Shown here: positions 47,827 to 57,553 of the stretch, piece by piece
Position numbering within the stretch: the stretch's first letter is position 1
Layout: each line of letters starts with the position of its first letter
Assembly: GCA_947500585.1 (NCBI GenBank)
Contig: CANMSN010000005.1
Location: 1 to 64,000 of the forward strand
Direction: 5' to 3'
Length of the DNA: 64,000 nucleotides
From: an uncultured Flavobacteriaceae bacterium
GTDB taxonomy: Bacteria > Bacteroidota > Bacteroidia > Flavobacteriales > Flavobacteriaceae
Position numbers and translations under genes: made by a program
The notes under the pieces: model-generated
Told to the model about the DNA's origin: nothing
Database searches by the model: none
Seen by the model: only the letters and a program-made list of their open reading frames with translations

Positions 47827-50800
47827 ATGAATTTTAAATTTATAATTTTTATACTATTTTTTTGCTTATTTGGGCAAATTTATGCTCAAGAAAAAAGAGT
47901 AGTTAATGGTACCGTCACCGATATTAATAATATACCTATTCCTGGAGTAAATATTATTCTTAAAGGCACCTCTAATGGAGTTACTTCAGATTTTGATGGT
48001 AATTTTTCTATTAATATGACACCTAATGGTGAGTTGCAGTTCTCTTACATTGGGTATTTAACACAAACACTAGTAGTCAATAACCAATCTATAATAACAG
48101 TAATAATGCAAGAAGATACACAAGCATTAGATGAAGTTGTTGTTATTGGTTATGGTACAAGTAGTAAGAAAGAACTCGTTTCTGCTGTAGCATCAATTGA
48201 TGGTGAAGCCTTAGAAAATCAACCCGTTTCAAGAGTAGATCAAGCACTACAGGGACGTGCAGCTGGTGTAGAAGTAACCTCAAACAATGGGGCTCCTGGA
48301 TCTGGAGCGACCATAAGAATCAGGGGGAATAGTTCTATTAACGGCAATAATAATCCTCTTTTTGTTGTAGACGGTTTTATAGTAGGTACTGGGTTTAATC
48401 TTAATAATATTAATGTTAATGATATTGACTCCATTGAAATTTTGAAAGACGCAACCGCATTAGCAATATATGGAACAAGAGGAGCTTCAGGTGTTGTTAT
48501 CATTACTACTAAAAATGGTAAAGGTCTTGAACCTGGAAAACCTACAATTGCACTTAATGTTTATACTAGTGTTGATGAATTAACTAATAAAATTGATATT
48601 GTAGGGGGTTCTGATTATATAAGGTATGTTAATGAAGGGTCTCAATTTACGCCAGGACCAACTGTTAATGTAAATGGTATTCCTGTATCTGTTGGTTTGA
48701 CTGATACTTCTCTTCCTTTACTTTATAACGATCCAGATCAAGTTCCAACAACAGATTGGATAGATTTAGTATCTCAAGTTGGAATTAAACAGAATATAGA
48801 TTTATCTGTATCGGGAAATGCAGAAAATGTTAATTATTATTCATCTATTAATTACTTTAATCAAGAAGGTATTATTAGGGGTTCTGGCATAGAAAAAATA
48901 GTGTTCAGAAATAATTTAGATTATAGTGTTTCTGATAAACTTAAAACAGGCTTTAGATTAAATATTGCAGGACAACGAAGAGAAAATAACAAAGTGAATT
49001 ATGCAGGAGTAGTTCAAAATGTATTACCTGTAAGAACAGTTTATGATGATGATGGAAATTTTACAGGAACCAACCCTATTAGCGGAACATTACAAAGAAA
49101 CCCTGAAGCAGATATTCAATTAAGAGTTGATCATGATTTAGTAACAAACATTATTGCTAACACTTATATAGAGTATGAATTTTTAAAAGGATTAACTTTT
49201 AAATCTAGCGTAGGTGCTAGTTTGAACTTCTATAAAAACAATGAATACTACCCCGGAGCACTTCCTGAGCGTTTACTTAACAATAATGAAGGCGGTTATG
49301 GTAGAGTTAGAATTACAAACAGCAAAAGCATACTTCAAGAAAATACATTAAATTTTAAACAAAAGTTTGGTAAACATAATTTTAATGTACTAGGAGGTTT
49401 TACATGGCAAAAAGATGTTAGTGAATCTTCGTTAGCTAGTGCTGAAGGCTTTCCTTTTGATGTTTTAGAGTTTAATGGCTTAGAAATAGGATCAGACCCA
49501 GAAACATATCAGGTAAGTTCTAGTTACAGCCAAAGAACGTTGGCATCATTTTTAGGGCGTTTAACATATTCCTTTGATAAAAAATATGTTTTAACATTAG
49601 TTGGACGCTATGATGGGTCTTCAGTATTTGAAGAAGGAAATAAATATTCGTTTTTCCCATCTGCTGGTGTTGCTTGGAATATTGATGAAGAAAACTTTAT
49701 GCAAGACCAGAATTTAATAAATAGACTTAAAATTAGAGGTAGTTTTGGTATCGTTGGAGAACAAGGTGTTGACGCTTTTAATTCTCTTGATAGATTTTCA
49801 CCTACTTTCACAATCTTTAACGAAAACTTAAGCTCTGCTGTAGTTCTTGGAACACCAGCTTCCTCAGACTTAAAATGGGAAACTACAGAGCAATTAGATT
49901 TTGGTTTAGAAGTAGGCTTATTAAACAATAGAATAAGTTTTGAGGCTGGTTATTATAAAAAAGTAACAAAGGATTTGTTGTTATCACAAGATATTCCAAA
50001 TACTGCAGGTGGAAGTCAGCTTGTAAATGTGGGTAGTGTTCAAAACCAAGGGTTAGAATTTTTAGTAAATACAGTTAATATTAAAACTCAAAACTTTCAA
50101 TGGAGTACTACCCTTACAATATCTGGCAACAGAAGCAAAGTACTTCAGCTTGATGATAGAGATATAATAAACCTTCAATCTACTGGTAATCAAGGAGGTT
50201 CTTCCGCATCCTTAATTGTAGGACAACCTTTCCCAGTATTTATTGGTGCTGAATATTTAGGAACTTATCAAGATGCTCAAGAAATTATAGATGATAATAG
50301 AATTGGTCGTTCATTCTTAGGTAGTCCAAGATACACCGATCTAAATGGAGATGGTACTATTAATAATTTAGATTACAGTGTTATTGGTAGTCCCGAAGCC
50401 GACTTTTATGGTGGTATAAGAAACACATTTACATACAAAAATCTTTCTCTTGACACCTTTTTTCAAGGGTCTTATGGAAATGAAGTATTTAATGTAAGAA
50501 CACAAACCTCTTATTATGGTAGAGGTGAAGAAAACCTTGATTCCAGAGTATTAAACAGATGGATTCAAGGTGTTAATGAAGTCTCAGATATACCAAGAGC
50601 TGGAACTTCTACTTCTGTATTTAATCCTAATAGTACTGTTAATGTAGAAGACGGGTCTTTTTTAAGGCTAAAAACAGTATCATTATCTTATGACATACCA
50701 GTAAACAAAACTAGTCTAAAGAATGTGTTTAAATCTATGAACGTTTATGTAACGGGTAACAATCTAGCCATATTTACGAAATTTACTCTGGGAGATCCTG

Positions 50801-50913
50801 AGGTTAATAATTTTACTGCTGGATCTGGTTTTGGTTCTGTATCCCAAGGGTTTGCATCGGGACAATTCCCTTATTCAAGAAGTATTTTAGCTGGTTTAAA
50901 AGTTGAATTTTAA
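47827..50913 (+). CDS. SusC-like TonB-dependent outer-membrane glycan importer
   Basis: 1028 residues. A Sec signal (to about 20), a carboxypeptidase-regulatory-like domain (about 24-98, VNGTVTDINNIPIPGVNI), a TonB box-like stretch, a plug (about 120-235, with RGNSSINGNNNPLFVVDG and IEILKDATALAIYGTRGASG, both SusC signatures) and a 22-strand barrel ending in an aromatic residue (LKVEF). It forms the pedal-bin transporter with the SusD gene that follows after 10 bases. It imports oligosaccharides using TonB energy. Confidence 0.97.
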   Translation: MNFKFIIFILFFCLFGQIYAQEKRVVNGTVTDINNIPIPGVNIILKGTSNGVTSDFDGNFSINMTPNGELQFSYIGYLTQTLVVNNQSIITVIMQEDTQALDEVVVIGYGTSSKKELVSAVASIDGEALENQPVSRVDQALQGRAAGVEVTSNNGAPGSGATIRIRGNSSINGNNNPLFVVDGFIVGTGFNLNNINVNDIDSIEILKDATALAIYGTRGASGVVIITTKNGKGLEPGKPTIALNVYTSVDELTNKIDIVGGSDYIRYVNEGSQFTPGPTVNVNGIPVSVGLTDTSLPLLYNDPDQVPTTDWIDLVSQVGIKQNIDLSVSGNAENVNYYSSINYFNQEGIIRGSGIEKIVFRNNLDYSVSDKLKTGFRLNIAGQRRENNKVNYAGVVQNVLPVRTVYDDDGNFTGTNPISGTLQRNPEADIQLRVDHDLVTNIIANTYIEYEFLKGLTFKSSVGASLNFYKNNEYYPGALPERLLNNNEGGYGRVRITNSKSILQENTLNFKQKFGKHNFNVLGGFTWQKDVSESSLASAEGFPFDVLEFNGLEIGSDPETYQVSSSYSQRTLASFLGRLTYSFDKKYVLTLVGRYDGSSVFEEGNKYSFFPSAGVAWNIDEENFMQDQNLINRLKIRGSFGIVGEQGVDAFNSLDRFSPTFTIFNENLSSAVVLGTPASSDLKWETTEQLDFGLEVGLLNNRISFEAGYYKKVTKDLLLSQDIPNTAGGSQLVNVGSVQNQGLEFLVNTVNIKTQNFQWSTTLTISGNRSKVLQLDDRDIINLQSTGNQGGSSASLIVGQPFPVFIGAEYLGTYQDAQEIIDDNRIGRSFLGSPRYTDLNGDGTINNLDYSVIGSPEADFYGGIRNTFTYKNLSLDTFFQGSYGNEVFNVRTQTSYYGRGEENLDSRVLNRWIQGVNEVSDIPRAGTSTSVFNPNSTVNVEDGSFLRLKTVSLSYDIPVNKTSLKNVFKSMNVYVTGNNLAIFTKFTLGDPEVNNFTAGSGFGSVSQGFASGQFPYSRSILAGLKVEF

Positions 50914-50923
50914 AAAAACAGAA

Positions 50924-52483
50924 ATGAAAAAATCATCACTTATAATAAATATATTAGTTATTACATTGCTTTTGATTTCTTCTTGTGATTCCTTTTTAGA
51001 AGAAGAACCAAGAGGGTTATTAACTACAGGTAATTTTTACAATAATGATAGCGAAGCAATATTAGCTTCGAATGGCTTATATCGAATTTTACACCGCGGA
51101 AATCTATATAGAACTAGAGGTTTAGATAACTATTTAGTAAATGGTACCGATGTAGTTGGGCCTAGTAGAAATGTAAATGGCAATATTCATAACTATTTAA
51201 TTAATGAAGGGGTTGCAGATGGTAACGGAAATTGGGGTTCTCTTTATGAATTAGTCAGAAACTCATGTGATATTATTGCCCGAGTAAATGAAAATGCTAG
51301 TCTCTCTGAAGGTATAAGAGATCAAGTGCTTGGTGAAGCCTTATTTATGAGAGCTTTAGCATATTATCATCTTACCAACCTGTGGGGAAATGTACCTTAT
51401 TTTAGAGAATTACTGCCTTTAAATGAACTAGCTACTTTAGAACGATTTTCAAAAGACCTAATTAGAACAGATATTAAAGCAGATTTAGATGAAGCATTTA
51501 ACTTATTACCTTCTACTTATGGAGATTCTGAACTAGGTAGAGCAACAAAATGGGCAGCCAAAGCATTGCAAGCTAAACTTTATTTATTTGATGAAGAATG
51601 GCAACCTGCGCTAAACGCTTGTAATGAAATAATCAATAATTCGCCACATATTTTACTAGACAATTTTGCCGATGTTTTCGATCAAACTGACATATCAAAC
51701 CAATACAATCTAGAGCATATTTTTGTTGTCGATTTTACAACAGATCCAGTTATAGGTGACCTAGATACAAATAGAACAGATGACTATAATCCTAGATTAA
51801 GAGATGAACCATTAGATAGAAATAGTATTCCAACAACTAATAACCCTGATGGATTAGCTAATTGGCAATTATTATCTAATGCTTTGGGTGAATTAGATCA
51901 AGACATGACGGGTTATGGTTGGGCGATTCCTCTACCAGAAATTGCAAATCAGGCTAATTGGGATCCAGACGATTTAAGGTATGATGCTACTATTGTTGAT
52001 GAATATCTTGGGTTTCAATTATCATTCCCTTATTATCGTAAAAACTGGAATCTAAATAATACATCTCCCAGAGAAAATCATAGTGAAAACTATATTGTTT
52101 TTAGGTTGGCAGACATCTATTTAATGGCTGCAGAAGCCGAGAATGAACTAAATGGCCCTAACGCAGCATATACTTATGTTAATGCTGTGAGAGCACGTGC
52201 TTTTGAACCTGATAAACCTTGGTCTGGATTATCTCAGCAAGAATTTAGAGAATCAATGTATGATGAAAGAAAATTTGAATTAGCTGCAGAAGGTCATAGA
52301 AAAATGGATTTAATTCGTTGGGGAATACTTTTAGATGTTGTTAGAGCCGTAGAGCATAGAGCATGGAACAATCCAGGGGCAAACATTCAAGAAAAACATG
52401 TTTTATTACCAATACCTCAACAAGAGCTATTGTTAAATCCTAACTTGTTAAATACAGACCCAACCAATAACGGTTACAGGTAA
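50924..52483 (+). CDS. SusD-like surface glycan-binding lipoprotein
   Basis: 519 residues from the ATG at 50924, chosen because a lipoprotein signal follows directly (MKKSSLIINI ... LLISSC); an in-frame Met at 50903 lies within susC and adds an unlikely extension. RagB/SusD features: LEEEPRGLLTTGNFYNND, LFMRALAYYHLTNLWGNVPYF, TPR-like helices and the C-terminal VRARAF ... YDERKFELAAEGHRKMDLIRWG. It is the lid of the SusC transporter and captures the target glycan. Confidence 0.97.
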   Translation: MKKSSLIINILVITLLLISSCDSFLEEEPRGLLTTGNFYNNDSEAILASNGLYRILHRGNLYRTRGLDNYLVNGTDVVGPSRNVNGNIHNYLINEGVADGNGNWGSLYELVRNSCDIIARVNENASLSEGIRDQVLGEALFMRALAYYHLTNLWGNVPYFRELLPLNELATLERFSKDLIRTDIKADLDEAFNLLPSTYGDSELGRATKWAAKALQAKLYLFDEEWQPALNACNEIINNSPHILLDNFADVFDQTDISNQYNLEHIFVVDFTTDPVIGDLDTNRTDDYNPRLRDEPLDRNSIPTTNNPDGLANWQLLSNALGELDQDMTGYGWAIPLPEIANQANWDPDDLRYDATIVDEYLGFQLSFPYYRKNWNLNNTSPRENHSENYIVFRLADIYLMAAEAENELNGPNAAYTYVNAVRARAFEPDKPWSGLSQQEFRESMYDERKFELAAEGHRKMDLIRWGILLDVVRAVEHRAWNNPGANIQEKHVLLPIPQQELLLNPNLLNTDPTNNGYR

Positions 52484-52506
52484 ATTTAAAGAACTTTTTA
52501 ATTACT

Positions 52507-53991
52507 ATGTATAAATTAAAAAATATAGGGCTCTTGATAATTACAGTAGTTCTTTACTGCTGTAATTTTTCTAATCAATCTGCTAAGGGTAATCTTGCAT
52601 TATCAGATAAAAAAACTCAAAAAACCCCTAATATAATTTACATATTAGCGGATGATTTAGGATATGGCGATTTAAGTGTTTATGGACAAAAAAAATTCAA
52701 AACACCTAATATTGATAAATTAGCAGAAAACGGGATGTTGTTTACACAGCATTATTCGGGTAGCACTGTTTGTGCTCCATCTCGCTCTGCTTTGATGACA
52801 GGCTTACATACTGGACATACACCAATTAGAGGTAATAAAGAAATTAAACCAGAAGGTCAATATCCTATTCCTGATCGAACATATACCATAGCTGAGCTAT
52901 TAAAAAAAGTAGGTTACTCAACTGGAGCATTTGGTAAATGGGGACTGGGTTTTCCAAAATCTGAAGGAGATCCGGTTTTACAAGGTTTTGATACTTTTTT
53001 TGGTTATAATTGTCAAAGACTAGGCCATCATTATTATCCCCGCCATTTATGGCATAATAACGATTCTATTGTTTTACAAAGTAACACAGGAAAACAAAAA
53101 GGAACCTATGCTCCTCAACTCATACATGAGGAAACTTTAAAGTTCATAGAACAGCATAAAGACACTACTTTTTTTGCTTATGTAGCTTCTGTAATACCAC
53201 ATGCTGAATTGGCAGCTCCAGAAAATATACTAAAAAAACATAGAGGCAAGTATAATCCAGAAATACCGTACATAGGCACAGATAAAGGTCCAAATTACAG
53301 ATTAGGTCCTTATGAATCTCAAAAAGAGCCAAATGCTACATTTGCTGCCATGATTGAAATTTTAGACACTCAAGTAGGAGAAATTGTTAATAAAGTAAAA
53401 GAATTAGGTATTGAAGACAATACAATAATCATTTTCACATCAGATAATGGCCCACATAGAGAAGGGGGTGCAAACCCAGAATCCTTTAATAGTAATGGAG
53501 ATTTAAAAGGCTTTAAACGGGACTTGTACGAAGGCGGTATTCGAGTACCAATGATAGCCTCATGGCCAGGTCAAATTAAATCAGGTTCTAAATCTAATCA
53601 TATTTCTGCTTTTTGGGATGTTTTCCCAACATTGTCTGACATTGTTGGAGCGAGTACACCTAGTAATTTAGATGGTATATCATTTTTACCTACACTTTTA
53701 GGCGAAGTTAATGCTCAAAAAGAGCATGACTATTTATATTGGGAATTTCATGAAAAAGGCGGTAGGCAAGCAGTTAGAAGAGGGAAGTGGAAGGCCGTAA
53801 AATATAATGTACTGGAACAATCAGATTCTAAGATACAACTTTATGATCTTTCTAAAGATATTGGAGAAAAATATGATGTAGCCTCTAAACACCCAGAAAT
53901 ACTTAAAGAAATAGAGAAAATAATCAAAGAGGCACGAACAAATTCTGATATTTTTTCCTTTAATCAAAAAACCTTTTTAAATGTTGAATAA
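52507..53991 (+). CDS. Sulfatase, family S1 (lipoprotein, SusCD operon)
   Basis: 494 residues. A short signal peptide ends near CCN (Cys18/Cys19). The core carries ILADDLGYGD (46-55) with metal Asp residues, the formylglycine motif CAPSR (89-93), FGKWGLG, FTSDNGPH and YEGGIRVPMIASWPG. It resembles arylsulfatase A/S1_16-type enzymes. It follows susD by 23 bases, so desulfation is tied directly to uptake. Maturation needs an FGE not seen here. Confidence 0.93.
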   Translation: MYKLKNIGLLIITVVLYCCNFSNQSAKGNLALSDKKTQKTPNIIYILADDLGYGDLSVYGQKKFKTPNIDKLAENGMLFTQHYSGSTVCAPSRSALMTGLHTGHTPIRGNKEIKPEGQYPIPDRTYTIAELLKKVGYSTGAFGKWGLGFPKSEGDPVLQGFDTFFGYNCQRLGHHYYPRHLWHNNDSIVLQSNTGKQKGTYAPQLIHEETLKFIEQHKDTTFFAYVASVIPHAELAAPENILKKHRGKYNPEIPYIGTDKGPNYRLGPYESQKEPNATFAAMIEILDTQVGEIVNKVKELGIEDNTIIIFTSDNGPHREGGANPESFNSNGDLKGFKRDLYEGGIRVPMIASWPGQIKSGSKSNHISAFWDVFPTLSDIVGASTPSNLDGISFLPTLLGEVNAQKEHDYLYWEFHEKGGRQAVRRGKWKAVKYNVLEQSDSKIQLYDLSKDIGEKYDVASKHPEILKEIEKIIKEARTNSDIFSFNQKTFLNVE

Positions 53992-54004
53992 AATTATAAT
54001 TACA

Positions 54005-54982
54005 ATGAAAAAAACAGAAAAGTATAACTTAAAAAAAATGTTTATAATCACTTTTCTAACCATTACTTCTTTGTCATGTGGTGGGGTTGATACAGATAAT
54101 CTTTTACCTTTATTCCCTGTAGAGGAAGTTGAAGAGGTTGATAATGGAGATTTAGCTGGAAGTTTAGAAGTTATACTAGGAGACGTAAAACAAGCACAAA
54201 TATTAAATAGCCTGTCTACAACACTTCAAATAGAAAATTTATTAGATGGTTTTGAAGAATTAGGTGTACAAGGCATAAGAATAACAATTTTTCCTGAAGG
54301 AGAAAATCCAAATGAAGAAATGTTTGATTACTTATACACCAGAGCAAAAGCTGAAGGTTTTAAAATTATGGCTAACCCAGCCCTTTGGGAAGGTGCTCAA
54401 AGAATAGCCAATAAGGTACTACATGGAACAATTGTAGACCCTAACAACCAAGGGGCAGCTGGCCCTTCCGTTTTGGGTAATGACCAAGCTTCTCAAATAG
54501 TTATAGACAGAATAAAAGAATTTGCTAATACCTATGAAGTAGACTGGATTACTCCTTTTAATGAAGATGGAAGACCTGGTGTAGGCTGGTCTATTAATCA
54601 AATAAATGAAATTTATAGCGAACTGCATAACAATATAAATGGTGCAGAACTAATAGGCCCGTGTACTTGGGGTATTCCTGCTGGTACATTAATGCTAGAA
54701 CAAACTGATATAAAGCAGTACATTACAGCAGCTACAACTCATAATTTAGGGTTTAATCATACAGATTGGCCTGGTTTTATAAATGCTGCTGGAGACTTAC
54801 CAGTTTGGGATTCTGAAGTTAATAATAATGCTGCTTTCGTAGATAGAGCAACTCGAATTGATGCTGCAATTAGCGCTGGTGTTAATGGTCTTGTACTATA
54901 TGATAGTTGGAGAACTATATCATTAACAGATGGCTCTTTAAAAGTTGCGGGTAATACACTTAAGGCCAAAATATACAAATAA
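54005..54982 (+). CDS. Clan GH-A-like hydrolase lipoprotein
   Basis: 325 residues from the ATG at 54005; an in-frame Met at 53981 overlaps the sulfatase and puts extra residues before the signal. Lipoprotein signal with LSC (Cys33 counted from the longer start). A compact TIM-barrel-like domain holds FNED (Glu195, after a DWI strand) and PVWDSEV (Glu279, in a late strand). These are in the order expected for beta-4 acid/base and beta-7 nucleophile of clan A. I cannot place it in a GH family. Last gene of the susC-susD-sulfatase operon, followed by a strong terminator. Confidence 0.6.
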   Translation: MKKTEKYNLKKMFIITFLTITSLSCGGVDTDNLLPLFPVEEVEEVDNGDLAGSLEVILGDVKQAQILNSLSTTLQIENLLDGFEELGVQGIRITIFPEGENPNEEMFDYLYTRAKAEGFKIMANPALWEGAQRIANKVLHGTIVDPNNQGAAGPSVLGNDQASQIVIDRIKEFANTYEVDWITPFNEDGRPGVGWSINQINEIYSELHNNINGAELIGPCTWGIPAGTLMLEQTDIKQYITAATTHNLGFNHTDWPGFINAAGDLPVWDSEVNNNAAFVDRATRIDAAISAGVNGLVLYDSWRTISLTDGSLKVAGNTLKAKIYK

Positions 54983-55012
54983 GGTTCTTTTGAGTGACTT
55001 AAAATGCTCAGT

Positions 55013-55059
55013 AAAAATGCGAGATAGTTATTGAATATTGATAATTATCTCGCATTTTT
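55013..55059 (+). terminator. Terminator of the susCD operon
   Basis: AAAAATGCGAGATA (55013-55026) pairs with TATCTCGCATTTTT (55046-55059). It ends in a T run 77 bases after the last gene of the operon. Confidence 0.9.
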
Positions 55060-55303
55060 GGTAAAATAACATATAAATTGCAATTTAATTTTGTTAACCT
55101 TAAATGGCAACCAGCTTTATATTATAATCATACAAATACTTCACTAGATAAAGATTTAAGATAAATAGTTAAATTCTTCCGTTTCATTCAATCTGTTAAT
55201 AATATTTATTGCAAGTAGACTGTTGATTTTATATGACATCAACTAATATTATATAGTGTAGTTTGGTTGCTGTTTATACACCATTCACTACTCTAGCAGT
55301 CAA

Positions 55304-55337
55304 GAGGTCGTCGGTTCGAATCCGATCTTCTCCACCA
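55304..55337 (+). pseudogene. tRNA 3'-end remnant with CCA
   Basis: A T arm GTCGG-TTCGAAT-CCGAT (55310-55326), acceptor 3' strand CTTCTCC (55327-55333), A and encoded CCA (55335-55337). A partner GGAGAAG and a D arm are missing upstream, so it is a truncated copy. It is a different tRNA from Asn; the isotype cannot be read because the anticodon arm is not intact. The usual origin is an attachment-site copy left by an integrative element. Confidence 0.75.
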
Positions 55338-55346
55338 AATTTTATA

Positions 55347-55380
55347 GAGCTTCAAGAGTTTTTGACTTTTGAAGCTTTTT
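55347..55380 (+). terminator. Hairpin after the tRNA remnant
   Basis: AGCTTCAA pairs with TTGAAGCT around a short loop, followed by TTTT. It is similar in sequence (GCTTCA ... TGAAGC) and position to the hairpin at 28268-28296. Confidence 0.8.
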
Positions 55381-55383
55381 TAA

Positions 55384-55401
55384 TTTGCACGCAATTTGCA
55401 C
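55384..55401. repeat. TTTGCAC pair with 11-bp period (junction 2)
   Basis: TTTGCAC at 55384-55390 and 55395-55401, identical in unit and period to 28303-28320. It may be an arm-type pair of an integrase not present in the window. Confidence 0.55.
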
Positions 55402-55722
55402 GCGAAACAGATTATGAATAAAGCTTGATGCTATTTGATACATATTGGTTTATTTTGATAGTTCTTCACTGGTTACAGAATGCTTTTTTGTAAAAATATC
55501 ACATCCCCAGACAATTTAACATTCAATATTTTTTCGGAAATCAAAGTCCCTTAAAAGGTTAATTAACGGGAATATTAAAAAAGACCAAGAATAGGACACT
55601 CCTAAAGATAGTTTTTATGTTTGATAAAAGCGTCTCAAAGATCGGCCGATTTATAGAACTAAATCATAAAATGCAATCGGGTAAGTTTATTTAAAATATA
55701 GTATTGTAAAAATAAAATTGGT
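55402..55722. other. Intergenic region, nothing recognised
   Basis: About 320 bases between the second TTTGCAC junction and the end of the secreted-protein cluster. No ORF, tRNA or strong hairpin was recognised. Confidence 0.5.
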
Positions 55723-56544
55723 TCAAAAACCCAATCCAAAAGTCCTGTCGATAACAACTTCCTTAACTTTTAATTTACGGTAGTGCATTCTGATAACAAC
55801 TGCATTTTTTAAGTCAATGCGATTTCTTGTGTTCGTGTTATAATTATTGCTTAGTCCAAAGTAAAGCTCATCCAACAGTTTTCCTTCGTTATCTAAAAAC
55901 TGCATGGTTTGAATGGCAACCTGATAAGCCTTATTGGTAACAGTAGCATTAAATGTCATATAAGCTTCAGTACCATTACCATAAACTTTGGGTTTCAAGT
56001 CAATCGAATTTCCAATAAACTCAAGACTGGTAAGGCCTTCAATATTACCAGACAGATGGGTAATGTCCTCTACAAGTGCTTCACCCGACTCCAAAGCAGT
56101 GTATTCAATTGTTCCCTTCACCGAAATTGAGGTAGTTGACCTATCAGGAAGTGCCCAACTATGGATTTTAAATGAAAATCCAACATTTTCTTCTGGCCAA
56201 AAATCACGCTGCGTTATTACTAGAGCAGTATCCTTATGCACAGAATAATTTTTATATAAAGCAGCACTTACAAGTTGTTGGTGCTCATGCTTCAAATCTT
56301 TGTCTGTATTGGTCACCCACTGCTTAATGTAAGAAGACGAAGCAAGCCCGGTTACTGCTGTGGTATCCTTTACAAAAAAGGTAAGCATAGTACCAAAATG
56401 GTATGGGCGCACATCTACAAAATCAGCTGGAGCTTTTGTCAATTCAACTCCTGTTAATTCAACATTTTGGGCATTTATTATGTTACCCATTGTGAGGCAT
56501 AGAATAATCGGTAAAAAACTTTTAACCTGTTGAAAAAGTATCAT
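55723..56544 (-). CDS. Secreted protein of unknown function
   Basis: 273 residues with a Sec signal (MILFQQVKSFLPIILCLTMG ... NAQ). Strand-rich soluble protein without a recognised domain. It contains VDVRPYHFGTMLTFFVKD near the N-terminus and ends GLGF. Last gene of a co-directional run of secreted proteins (55723-60942), beginning 5 bases after the 31-residue membrane peptide gene. Periplasmic or surface location is likely. Confidence 0.7.
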   Translation of the reverse strand: MILFQQVKSFLPIILCLTMGNIINAQNVELTGVELTKAPADFVDVRPYHFGTMLTFFVKDTTAVTGLASSSYIKQWVTNTDKDLKHEHQQLVSAALYKNYSVHKDTALVITQRDFWPEENVGFSFKIHSWALPDRSTTSISVKGTIEYTALESGEALVEDITHLSGNIEGLTSLEFIGNSIDLKPKVYGNGTEAYMTFNATVTNKAYQVAIQTMQFLDNEGKLLDELYFGLSNNYNTNTRNRIDLKNAVVIRMHYRKLKVKEVVIDRTFGLGF

Positions 56545-56549
56545 TTTTT

Positions 56550-56645
56550 TCAGGGTTTAGTAATCATTATAATTGCGAACAATAGTGTAATCAACAATAA
56601 GGCAAAAAGAAAATGGATGAGTTTGTTTAATATGTTAATTTCCAT
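56550..56645 (-). CDS. 31-residue single-pass membrane peptide
   Basis: MEINILNKLIHFLFALLLIT then LLFAIIMITKP. One transmembrane helix. It starts 2 bases after the stop of the preceding gene and ends 5 bases before the next start, so it fits exactly in the operon. No family known. Confidence 0.55.
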   Translation of the reverse strand: MEINILNKLIHFLFALLLITLLFAIIMITKP

Positions 56646-56647
56646 TC

Positions 56648-57553
56648 TTATTGGTTTGAATGAAAATAGTATTTCGCATCTGCGGGCAAGGTGGTGGTTG
56701 CAGTGTAGTATTGGTTTTTCCATGATTCAGAGGATTTTTCTTTAGTCCCTTCAACTCGTTCCATTATCAGGTTCCATCCAGGTTGAAAATTTAGATCACA
56801 GACTATTTCACCTTCATTACCAGCTCTATCTTTAGTGATATTTACTCCAGTGATGCTATTGACCTGACCTGTATGCACCCAATAGGCGGTGTACCCATCA
56901 CCGGCCTTATGAAGACAACAGGGGGAATTCAGGTTCACTACTGGTTTTATGGAATTGCCAATATCAATAAAACCTATATTTTCTTCCCCTAAATAGACAT
57001 TTATATTACGTCTTGTTGAAAAGTAGCTTGTATTTTTATTAGAGTAATCCAATTCTAAGTATGGGTTTCCGACTAGCTGTTCACTTCCATGCTGCTCAGC
57101 GCTCATGGGTTTTACTGTAAGTGTGTTTATTTTGGGTAGGTTTATCCTGACTTGCCCATTAGCAGAAATACTGCCAATTTTTAATTCATTTTTTTTATTG
57201 TCAAGACCCTGATAACTAGTTCTAATTTCAACTTGCCCATATGACCAGTTTTCAAATTTTCCTTGGAGGTTACTAGCTATTTTGTTGCGCCAGTAAAATT
57301 CATTTTCATTTTGCTTTTGGGCTGCTTTGTTTTTGGTCAATTGATTTTTTTTGACTTGTTTTTTCTCAGACTTTCGTTTTTCTTCATCTTGCATTGCTTG
57401 TTCCATCATCTTCCTCATACCTGGAGGCATTTTATTCATGATACTATCCATCATTTTTTTTGCCTCTTCTTCGTTTTCAGGAGTTTGAGCCTGAGTCGTA
57501 GTTGTAATTGCCAACAATACAACCGCTAAAATTATTAGTCTATTCTTCATCAT
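56648..57553 (-). CDS. Secreted protein with basic coiled N-terminal region
   Basis: 301 residues. A Sec signal ends near TQAQ. A Met/Lys/Glu-rich helical segment (about 25-90; PPGMRKMMEQAMQDEEKRKS) is followed by a beta-rich domain (from about 95) with CC at LNSPCCLHKAG. No recognised family. It overlaps the upstream gene by 14 bases, so it is part of the same operon. Confidence 0.7.
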   Translation of the reverse strand: MMKNRLIILAVVLLAITTTTQAQTPENEEEAKKMMDSIMNKMPPGMRKMMEQAMQDEEKRKSEKKQVKKNQLTKNKAAQKQNENEFYWRNKIASNLQGKFENWSYGQVEIRTSYQGLDNKKNELKIGSISANGQVRINLPKINTLTVKPMSAEQHGSEQLVGNPYLELDYSNKNTSYFSTRRNINVYLGEENIGFIDIGNSIKPVVNLNSPCCLHKAGDGYTAYWVHTGQVNSITGVNITKDRAGNEGEIVCDLNFQPGWNLIMERVEGTKEKSSESWKNQYYTATTTLPADAKYYFHSNQ

